This document shows positions 55,612 through 64,000 of a stretch of DNA of 64,000 bases, in pieces. Origin of the DNA: Entomortierella parvispora (lineage: Eukaryota; Mortierellomycota; Mortierellomycetes; Mortierellales; Mortierellaceae); the NCBI GenBank assembly GCA_963573315.1, contig OY752140.1, forward strand, positions 186,001-250,000. The letters are read 5' to 3'. The notes under the pieces were generated by a model. That model made no database searches and was not told where the DNA came from. It worked only from the letters and a program-made list of their open reading frames with translations. A program made the position numbers and the translations under genes. How positions within the stretch are numbered: position 1 is the stretch's first letter; every line of letters begins with the position of its first letter.

Positions 55612-56655
55612 ATGATCCCCGTTTGCCGCTCAGGATCCGTCTTTCTTAAGACCTCACACAGCCAGCTCATCCGCGCCTGCTATACGACCAGGTCAAATGG
55701 TGCTGCTTTCCTGAACAACCTGGACTTCCTGGCCCCTGCGCCCTCCCAACCACGGGCTGTCCAAGGATCCCAGGTGGAAAAGTCTGCTGTCCGACCCTCG
55801 AACGCAAACTCGAGCAGCAAGAGAGAATACCTCAAGAACTCTCCCTCCGCCCGGACAGGAACAGCTGCTTCTATTCTCGAAGGTCTTGAACTCCCTCTAT
55901 TTGGTACCAACACAACGACTGGCAGCAGCAACACTAGAAGATCGGGCACCAGCGGAGCAGACTTCCTTGACCGAGTCATGAACACCGCCCCGCTCTCCAA
56001 TGGCAGGAATTCCACGAGCGGCATCAACCCCAGTCGTGGTAGCAACAATATGAACAACGGAGGTGCACGCTCTCTCAGGAATGACTTTGGGAGCAAAAAC
56101 AGCAGACCGGAACTGGACCGACCTCGCCGTGATGAAGAGATCGAATCTCAATGGATCCAATACGTAACCGAGGACGGACAGATGGGAGGCCAAAAGACTC
56201 TTTCTTCAGTTCTCAGGACCTTTGACCGATCAAAGTACTTCCTTATCGAAGTGGACTCGAACGCAAACCCGCCAATTTGTAAGCTGTTTAGCAAGAAGGA
56301 GATGTTTGACAAGGCCAAGGCGTTGAAGCAGGCCAAAAAGGCCAACACGACGACGACCAAGGAGTTGCAGTTGAACTGGGGCACAGATGCACATGACTTG
56401 AACCACAAGTTGACGAAATGTCGCGGCTTTTTGGAGAAGGGCTATCGGTTGGAGGTTCAAGTTAATGGCCGAAAGGGCAAGACGACGACGCCGGATGAAC
56501 GTGAGCAGGTGATGGCAAGGATTAAGCAGGAATTCGAGCCGGTCTCGAAGTATGTTAGGAACCCGGAATGGGTCAAAGCCACGACTGTGACCATGCTCCT
56601 CCAAGGTATTGCGCCCAAGACAGAAAAGAACAGCAAGAAGCAGAAAGAGCCATAA
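55612..56655 (+). CDS. Mitochondrial translation initiation factor IF-3
   Basis: Single exon, 347 residues. The first ATG that keeps a presequence is 55612 (MIPVCRSGSVFLKTSHSQLIRACY), Arg-rich and without acids, consistent with matrix import. A disordered Ser/Asn/Gly region spans about 30-170. The IF-3 N-domain follows (IQYVTEDGQ, FDRSKYFLIEVDSNANPPIC, CKLFSKKEMF), then the linker and the C-domain (KELQLNWGTDAHDLNHKLTK, FLEKGYRLEVQVNGRKG). IF-3 binds the mitochondrial small subunit, prevents early joining of the large subunit and helps start-codon choice. The long low-complexity stretch before the N-domain is unusual. The stop is 100 nt from the stop of the convergent membrane-protein gene. 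Confidence 0.9.
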   Translation: MIPVCRSGSVFLKTSHSQLIRACYTTRSNGAAFLNNLDFLAPAPSQPRAVQGSQVEKSAVRPSNANSSSKREYLKNSPSARTGTAASILEGLELPLFGTNTTTGSSNTRRSGTSGADFLDRVMNTAPLSNGRNSTSGINPSRGSNNMNNGGARSLRNDFGSKNSRPELDRPRRDEEIESQWIQYVTEDGQMGGQKTLSSVLRTFDRSKYFLIEVDSNANPPICKLFSKKEMFDKAKALKQAKKANTTTTKELQLNWGTDAHDLNHKLTKCRGFLEKGYRLEVQVNGRKGKTTTPDEREQVMARIKQEFEPVSKYVRNPEWVKATTVTMLLQGIAPKTEKNSKKQKEP

Positions 56656-56755
56656 GCAACAGCATCATACAGTGATAGAACAATAATAAATACACAGAAA
56701 CAGATCTCTTTTGCGTGTCTTTAGGACGTTAATGGTTCGTTTTTGTTTACTTTTT

Positions 56756-59365
56756 TTACATGAAGCCATAAAGACCGTTGGCAAACACTGAGGACTCCTC
56801 GTACTTGGAAGGGACTGCCCGAGAGTTCCTACTATACCGACTTGGTGGTTTGACCGGAAGGATCGCGGGAGTACGAGGAGGTTCTTCTCGGACAATTCGT
56901 ATCTCCTCGGACCGCATGACGATTGGTTGGGAAAATCCACGTCTGGCGGTGCTGTTCCTGAAGTTATTCAAGTTAGTCTTATAGAGTTGACTATCTGAAT
57001 TATTGATGTTGGTGTCGTCGTAGAGGGGGGTTCTGACAATTGTAGGATTCGTGGTAATTGATGGCTGGGTAGGCAGCATGCGAGGTGGATCAGGGCTAGT
57101 AAAGTCGAGCTCATCTGCGGATTGAACTAGGGGCTCATGATCGTCTCTCCTATCTTCTTGGAATTGTAGATTGTGATGATCCGCTCGCATGCTGGTGACA
57201 AAGATACCGCTACTGGTGTTACTATCCCAGTGACGCTTATATAATGAACCCTTCACGGGTTGAGTAGACGCGATGTTGTCTTTGGGATACCGAGGGCCAG
57301 CCGCCTTCATTAATTGCGGTTGCGGTTGCGGTTGCGGTTGCTGCTGCTGCTGTTGTTGTTGTTGTTCTTCTTCTACAGCAGCCACTTCTGCATGAGTTTG
57401 AATGGGTGAACCGTACCATGAGTGGCGGCTCACTTCTTGGCGGAGTCGAGCCGATGCCAAGGTGACGGCCTGGAAGAGTCTTGCTCGGGCACTGAGTAGT
57501 GGCGATGACGGTACTGAAGGGGGAGTCGAAGGTTCAGACACTATCGTGAGCTCAGACGAAACATTCGTGGAGGGCGCGAGGACGACATCCTGCAAACCAA
57601 GATGATAGTCTACGCCGTGCTTGAAATCCAATTGATCATCTTCGTATTCATAAGCGGTACGCGTTCCACTGTCAGGGAGATGGACCAAGGATTGACTACG
57701 ACTGTCAGGGAGATGGACCGAGGATTGACTACGACTGTCAGGGAGATGGACCGAGGATTGACTACGACTGTCAGGGAGATGGACCGAGGATTGACTACGA
57801 CTGTCAGGGAGATGGACCGAGGATTGACCACGCGTTGCACTGTCAGGGAGATGGACCGAGGATTGACTACGCGTTCCACTGTCAGGGAGATAGACCAAGG
57901 GTTGAGTGGTCCCTGCGCTGCCGCTGCTAACCCCCGCCTCAATCACAGCACCAACGTCAACACCAACACCAACACCAGCGCCTGTCTTCTTTATTTTCTC
58001 GTGCCGGATCTTTCCCGCAGCGGCAGCCACCGATAGATCTTTTACGGCAGATACTGCTGCTGCAAGAGCGGGGTTCCTTGAGATGGAGTTTTCGCGATTA
58101 GGCCAATTACCATCCTTTTCTTGAGTTGCGTACGCGTCCAGGATCCCAAATACACTGCTCTGGTCGCTCGCGGTTTCAATGCTGATACGTCGTTCCAAGA
58201 CTGCGCTAGGGTTTTTTTCAGCATGAAGGTCAGTGCCGGCGCCAGCGCCAGTATTGCTTGTAAGATTGATCCTATGCCAGGGAGCAGTCATTGTCGGAAT
58301 TCTGGGGCTCATTCGTTTTGGATCCATTAGCGCCGCCCACAGTGCGGCTGCAGCCGTGGCCACACGAGATGGGCGTTCCTCCCATGGTCCACGCCGGGGG
58401 TCAATCGAGGGTGAACCTTTAGTTGAAGACGCTGCAGAGGCCGCCGCTGCAGCAGCGGCTGCGGCTACCCGTTTCTGCCTCCTGATTATAACCAGGCTCG
58501 ATAAAAGAACCAGCGCGGCAGCCCCTACTGTCGATCCGACAATCATCCCCGTTTCCGACTTTCTCATATGAGGTTCTCCAGTGCCGCTGTTTGAACTGGA
58601 GGAAGCTGTGGGGTGAGCACCATCATTCCTTCCTCCTGTTTCTGTGCCGGGCAAATTTGTAGGTTGAGAGCCCAGTGTTGTCGGTCCCTTGCTGCCACCT
58701 AGTGGTGGAGAAACCACAGGTGGTCCAATGCCTGAGGGTTGTGATGATGGCACCGGTGGGTTTGAGGGTGGAGGTGCTGCTGGCGGGAGAGGCGAGGGGA
58801 TGGCAGGGGAACATGAACTCGCTACGGTACACACATCACCGTTCATAACTACGCTGTCGAATCTCGCGGGTCCGGTATCTTCTCCGATCACTTGTGGGAA
58901 AAAGACTGTAATTGTATCCGCAGGCGAGGCCAAATTGCAACTCACGCCGTAAAGTGCGAAGTATGAGCAGCCCTTTGGAAGGACAGTGATCCCAAATGTT
59001 TTTGGGAAGCTGATAGAGGTGGCCACACCAATAGATGGGATATACTGTGGGGTGGCCGTAAGTGTTATGATGTACAAGGTTGGGTTCTTCGGGGCAGAAG
59101 CTAGAACCAAACCCGCGGAAGGATGCGCTACGGCTTTGACTACGGGAGCCGTGGGAGGCGTTTCGTTTGTTGTCGTTTTAGAGACGAACGAGAAGCAGCA
59201 GCCTACAGAATGTCAAAGGTGTGATGGTAAGAATGAAAGACACACTCCAACAACAGCCGTTAAAAAGCTGTAGTGTGTTCGCTGGCGCTTACTGTTGGAG
59301 AGGACCCTTTGGGGCAACAGGACTAAAGTGGCCATCACCAACGTCAGAGATGTCGTCCAATGCAT
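56756..59365 (-). CDS. Signal-peptide, single-pass membrane protein with Pro/Ser stalk and tandem repeats (unrecognised)
   Basis: Two exons, 59365-59293 and 59202-56756, give 839 residues. Exon 1 encodes a signal peptide (LTLVMATLVLLPQRVLS). A beta-rich, Cys-containing ectodomain (about 30-155; TLYIITLTATPQYIPS, PKGCSYFALYGVSCNLA) is followed by a Pro/Ser/Gly-rich stalk. One transmembrane helix lies at about 244-264 (MIVGSTVGAAALVLLSSLVII), followed by RRQKR. The cytosolic 570 residues are low complexity: polyAla, polyGln-ProGln, a Val-Gly run and about seven copies of an 11-residue repeat, SSVHLPDSRSQ. The layout recalls fungal wall sensors or mucin-like proteins, but I do not recognise the ectodomain and assign no function. 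Confidence 0.8.
57668..57904. repeat. 33-bp coding minisatellite
   Basis: Units of 33 bp starting ACTGTCAGGGAGATGGACC begin at 57668, 57701, 57734, 57767 and 57800, followed by one or two longer units with a 6-bp insertion (ACGCGTTCC). Differences between copies are single bases. The unit length is a multiple of three and encodes 11 residues on the minus strand, so copy changes keep the reading frame. Confidence 0.92.
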
Positions 59366-62048
59366 TCTGAGATATTATGACGAAACAAGCAGGACAGTTT
59401 GAGCGGAGTTGTCGGTAGCCGTTGTGTTCTTTTGTTCGTCGACAGCGCGCAGAATGAGGACGAAACACAATGAAGCGGGAAGAGAGGTAGAATGAGATGA
59501 CAGGAAACGAACAGATGAAGATGAAAGGGCGGAAAGGAGGAGATGAGGTAGAGGAGGGGAATGAGAGGGGATGGGGAAAAGAGAGGTGCGAGTCTGAAGG
59601 CACGCTAACTGAGGGGAACCAGGTCGGAGTGCCGAAGCAAGGCAGGAGTGGAAGGGGAATCAGGTCGAGAGGGAGAGGATCAATTAACTACAGTTGAAAT
59701 GACAGATGGGAAAGAGAAAGAAAGGAAGAAAAGAAAGGGAGAGAGGATCAATTGCTGTTCATAGACTTTGCTGACATTGGTTTGTCAGAGTCATACGAGA
59801 CCCTGGGTTGATTCTATCGCTTCCGAGGCCCTCTGCAACGGTCTCCTGGGCGCGTCTCCGCAAGATACAGGAAGTAATTACCATGTTCTGTCAATCTTGA
59901 CCTGACATCTCAACCCCTCTCATGGTGTTTTTCAGTCCCCTCTTTCCATTCATAAGGATTCCATCGGTAGAGAACTATTGTTTTCATCGAGGCAGATGGA
60001 TGAACGAAAATCGGCAAAAGGTGGCCCGGCAGGGGGTGTCAACGGTTGTGTCTTCTCGCCACATTGCATCAAGTTAAGAGGACGAAGCAAACCCAATAAA
60101 AGCACGGTCCTCAACATCTTGTACCTGACAGGATCAGAGCCACAGCCTCTCTTGCGGATAAATACTGGTGTGAGCAGTTCGGGAAGCTGTTGACGAATCA
60201 TCTCGTTACATACCCAGATTACCCAACTCCCTATACTCTTGAACTCGCCGAGCAGGTTTCGCCATTTCCTCTTTCCTTGACATCTGGTCACCTCAATCAC
60301 TGTTCTGCGAAGAGCTGAAAGAGAGAACGAGTTCAACCAGAAAATATTCATTGCGCAATAGCTCACCTATCGTGTTTGCTGCTTTTGCAGCCACAGGGCT
60401 AGCGCTTTTGCACCTACCCCTTGGCGCTCTCAACAACCGAGCGCGTCCAGTATGTGCACTCAGCGCCGTGTGCACAAAGCAGCTGTCCGCAACATTTTTG
60501 TCAACAAAAAAGGGCAATTGCGTTAGTTTCAGGTCGCCTTTATTGTTTTCCACCCTTGCTCCCGCCTTTTCTGCATTCCCGCATTCCCGTTATCTAATAT
60601 CTCTTTTGCTCTGCCTTCAACAGCAGTTTCCGGGATCTGCAGGCGTTTAGGTAAGAAAGGGAAGGGGAGAATGTCTCCTCTCTCCGTGAAGATGGATGAC
60701 GGAGGCCATTGACCTTGCCCGTTCCGTTGCTGCCTCACAATCAATGTGAGCCCTCTGATCCAGGAGGGAATCTGCAGGGAGTGCCACCAATTCTATTGGA
60801 GGAAAAAAAGAGGCCACTTGGACATCCTTCGGTCGCCCCTGAACCAGCAACTCTGTTTGTAGTGCAGGGGGGAGGGGAACCGTGTCGAAATGATGTGCAG
60901 TTTCTAGCTCCACTTGGAAAAAGTCGCAGCCGCTCCTGTGTGGACGAAACGATGATGGTTCTCGACCTCTTTAGCACTATGAACTCGGGCCTAGCGTCCC
61001 TCTCTTGGTCTATCTAATTGAGAGCTCCCAGTTCCTTGGACGAGGGATTTGTGCATCGAATCGACAGCAACCCATTGGCCCTTCTATTTGGAGTTCGCCC
61101 GGGAGAGAGAGAAGAAAAAAAAAAGACGACAGAAGATTCTATGGACGGACAGGTAGGGATATTCTGGGCCTTGACTGTTCGTGCATGCACATGCATCAGG
61201 AAGTCAAACAAAAAAGTACATAGACTACCATTTGTGGTCGTGGCATTCGACTGAGCCCTCTCCCCATTGTGAAAGGAATGCCTCAAGCTTGACGGCTTCC
61301 CTCTCTTTTTACAAATTCCAGCCTATGCATGGTAATTAAGAGTAACGTATACACCGGGCCTGGTACCGGTGCCAGTGGTTGCAGGGTCAGTTTGTGGTTG
61401 TTGTTGTTGTTGTTGTTGTTTGTGTGTGCAATTTAAAAGCAAGAGACGAAGGAGACGCTAGTGAGCAGCACAAGAGCCATGGGCAAAGAGACAAGGGCAC
61501 GTTTGGTAAAAATATTCTTGTTCTTTGTGTTGCCCGATGAGAGCCCTGTATCGATGGTTTGTGGACATGCGACAGTGTGCTCCTTTCCCCCCCAATGTCC
61601 GATGCGTGTCCCCTGGTCGTGCAGCAACAGTCGGGGGTCATCCAATTGCAGCAACCCTGTGCGGATGCCCAGGGGGAGACAAACAGAGAGCGACGAAACG
61701 AAACCGTTGGAGGTGACAATAATGAAAATGAAAGCAAAAATACCATGGTGTCCTGCAGGCAAGACGATGACAGAGATGCACATGGACCGTTGACATTCGC
61801 CTTTCTTTCTTTTCCTCTTTTCCACTTGTCCTACGTCCATTCTTCACGACCCCTTCCACGGCCTGCCTGCCGCCATTCCCCTTCCTGTTCTTTGTAGTGC
61901 CTCGCATTCCTCTCTCTTGTACCCTCTTTGTCTCTTCTGTCGCTTGCTCAAATTGCCCTACTGATCATTTCTCCAAAAAGAGCCATTCATCACCTCTTCC
62001 TTCTCCATTTGACTCGACTCGACTCGACTCAACTCGACACAACTCATC
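59366..62048. other. Gene-poor 2.7-kb divergent intergenic region
   Basis: Purine-rich on + near the membrane-protein gene (59500-59760) and pyrimidine-rich near the four-TM gene (61790-62010). Other items are GTTGTTGTTGTTGTTGTTG at 61397-61420 and GGTACCGGTGCC near 61361. No coding exon or RNA gene recognised. Confidence 0.5.
62011..62040 (+). repeat. GACTC pentanucleotide repeat in the leader of the four-TM gene
   Basis: About four GACTC units followed by AACTCGACACAACTC, immediately upstream of the start codon at 62049. It probably lies within the 5' UTR. Confidence 0.8.
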
Positions 62049-63963
62049 ATGTCCTCATACTCTTCTCATTACCATTCACAATCCGCGTCAACAAGGGATA
62101 GTCCCCCCCGACCAGGCGCGTTTCCGTCCCGGTCTCCTAGCAGTGGGAACACCTCCCACAACGCGTCGCGCTCGACTCCTTCCCCAACTCCTTACTCTCC
62201 GCCCATGAGCCATCGCAGCTATTCCTCTTCCCCTAATAATAATGTCACATCCGGTATCAACACAGGCGCCTCAAGCGCTGCCACTCATGGACCCATAGAT
62301 GACCAAGGTTTCTCGCAAATCTATGCAGTCGACTATTCCTCCAACCAGTCCAATGCGTCGACCACCGCCCCAACGTCGCCAACGACCACACTCTTTAGCT
62401 CACATCACCCTGGTTCTCCAGCACGGGGTAATTCCCCCGCGATGGCCTTCTCAAACACGCCATTGCCTACACCAACAAAGTGGAAGCGTTTTCGACTTCG
62501 CGTCATGAAGATGGCAACGGTCGAACGTCTACAATTGCTCTGGGCATTGCTGGCTATTCTCGGTACAATCTCCTGGATATCTCTCCTGCCAGCTTTTGGA
62601 TTCAGGTACGAGCATGCAGAAATAAGCACTTTTTTTCAAGTGGCAACAAACACCAACAACGGGGCTTTATTTGATTGCAGAAAGATGGTGAACCGCTCAA
62701 TTGCTCACAGTCGTTTTTTCATTGCTTTGTGTCTAATTTTCCTGGACTTTTGTAGACACAAGGTCGACGACAAGATGTTCAAAGGTTCCGTATACACCTT
62801 TTGTAAGTACCTCTCTCTCCGGCTCTTAACCCCCGCAGAGTCCTACGCGATCCCAAAGAACAAGGTTCTTCTTTCTTCTCTCTCAAGCAACAAACTAACG
62901 ACCTTTCGTTCCTTCCACAAAAACGATATTTTTAGTTTTGGTTGCCACCATTGGCACCTCCCTCTCGGCTATCTGGCAGTCTCTCTGCCCATTCCTGATC
63001 CGACAAAGTCAACGGGCACTCTTACCTCGGATCATTAATCACCCTGCGACGCAGACAGCCACCATCCTGATCTCCGTGATCCTGACCATCCTCAATTTCT
63101 TCAGTTGGATTATTTTGGCGGGCGATAAAGATGCCGGTGCGAAGACAAACTGTCAAGAAGGTCCACTGTCCAAGGAACCAGGATATACAGCCCAGTGTCG
63201 CGGTGTCAATGTTGCAATTGCAACGGACGCGGTCGTGTTCTTGCTCTGGATACCCATCTCGGTGGTCATTGTCTGCGGCACGATCGAGCGCGGATTGTGG
63301 TGGTGGGGTGAGGACGATGGCTGGGCTCAGAATGAGGCCATTGTCGGGGGCTCTAATGTGATGTCCGAAGAAGAGTTTGATATGAAGATCGGTATGGGTG
63401 GCAGCAAACATATCCAGAGGCGCCAGACTGTTCATCCTGATAACCAAGCATCCTCGTCTCCACGTCAGGAGATGGTCATGATTCAACAGCCCAAACCAGC
63501 TTTTGTGACCCCGATCGCGTCCCAGTTCCGATCAACCGCCTCAATGGGATCCTCCAACGGAGGCATGTCCAGTCTCGAGAATGCAGACGATGAAGAGGAC
63601 TATACCAGCTTTACACCTTCGAGTTACAGGAGGCATCAACGTCAAAGACAACAGCAGTCAGAACCCAAGCGGTTGACGAGACGGGCCTCGAGTAATTCGT
63701 TGTCAAGTCGGTTGTCGACTTTCTTTGGAGCTGGATGGAGCGGAGAATCGATGCCGGAGCCTGAGTCGGCACCTGCAATGCCCGAGATGCCATCCCAGTA
63801 CCGCCAGCAACAGCAACAACCCAGCAGCCCCGTCAAGCAACAGCAGCAAAGAAAAAACAGCTCCAAAGCCGAGGTTGCGAAGGAGCAAAAGGAAGAGGAG
63901 GAGGATACGGGGCCATTGCATGGCGCAGAGTACGCCTCACAGTGGCATTCGCGTTGGTCATAG
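62049..63963 (+). CDS. Four-transmembrane protein with disordered ends (unrecognised)
   Basis: Three exons, 62049-62605, 62756-62802 and 62936-63963, give 543 residues. The first 150 residues are Ser/Pro-rich with many SP and TP sites. Four hydrophobic segments follow: LQLLWALLAILGTISWISLL, YTFFLVATIGTSLSAIWQSL, ATILISVILTILNFFSWIIL and VNVAIATDAVVFLLWIPISV. The loop between the third and fourth has two cysteines (TNCQEGP, AQCRGVN), probably exposed. The tail is about 230 residues, with polyGln and acidic patches. The four-helix layout is MARVEL- or Sur7-like, but I do not see a defining motif. An alternative acceptor after 62680 would add 25 in-frame codons including a further hydrophobic stretch. 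Confidence 0.75.
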
Positions 63964-64000
63964 ACTAGTCCCTACGTGTTTCTAAATAGACTACCTATAC

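Noticed and set aside
57610-58036. Frames on both strands across the 33-bp repeat
   Set aside because: The repeat length is a multiple of three, so every frame without a stop in one unit stays open. Only the minus-strand frame continues through the whole protein.

Overview
The window is nuclear DNA of an intron-rich filamentous fungus, probably an early-diverging lineage such as Mortierellomycota. The gene set is typically fungal: VTC polyphosphate polymerase, Mub1/SamB, Ptm1, Bcs1, Ecm4-type glutathione transferases and CDC50. It also includes an animal-like 4E-BP and an SLC49-like transporter, which ascomycete yeasts lack as far as I know. Introns mostly run 60-150 nt with GT-AG ends, and promoters are pyrimidine-rich on the coding strand. 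The phylum is inference; no rRNA or other marker is present.

Layout. 1-182: last exons of a tail-anchored, syntaxin-like SNARE. 798-6089: three tandem Ecm4/Gto-type glutathione transferases, one with a clear mitochondrial presequence. 6170-8768 (-): BCS1. 9079-10129: TMEM128-like protein. 10619-12974 (-): PTM1/GPR107-type receptor. 13495-14496: RTF2. 15089-15160 (-): tRNA-Trp. 15583-16602 (-): 2OG-Fe(II) oxygenase. 16762-18327 (-): unrecognised disordered protein. 18826-19916: 4E-BP. 20142-22568 (-): Mub1/SamB MYND protein. 22.6-26.4 kb: gene-poor. 26442-28663: alpha-arrestin. 28879-29909 (-): ribosomal protein eS17. 31250-32648 and 33201-36625 (-): a VTC1-like DUF202 protein tail to tail with VTC4. 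36.6-41.9 kb: gene-poor. 41926-43344: SLC49-like MFS transporter. 43749-45713: CDC50/LEM3. 46099-47781: phosphoglycerate kinase. 47872-49228 (-): HDHD2-like HAD phosphatase. 49463-50265 and 50902-51427 (both -): two secreted ML-domain proteins. 51.4-55.6 kb: gene-poor. 55612-56655: mitochondrial IF-3. 56756-59365 (-): signal-peptide/single-TM protein with a 33-bp minisatellite. 62049-63963: four-TM protein.

The genes do not form one pathway. Linked themes are phosphate and TORC1 physiology (VTC4 with its DUF202 neighbour, and 4E-BP), mitochondrial function (BCS1, IF-3, a mitochondrial glutathione transferase) and membrane or lipid handling (CDC50, the SLC49-like carrier, ML proteins, arrestin). 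The strongest observations are a 4E-BP that keeps every hallmark of the animal protein, a glutathione transferase whose apparent mitochondrial presequence has no AUG, and a physically linked VTC pair. Exon limits were worked out by hand from splice signals, reading phase and family conservation, without RNA evidence.
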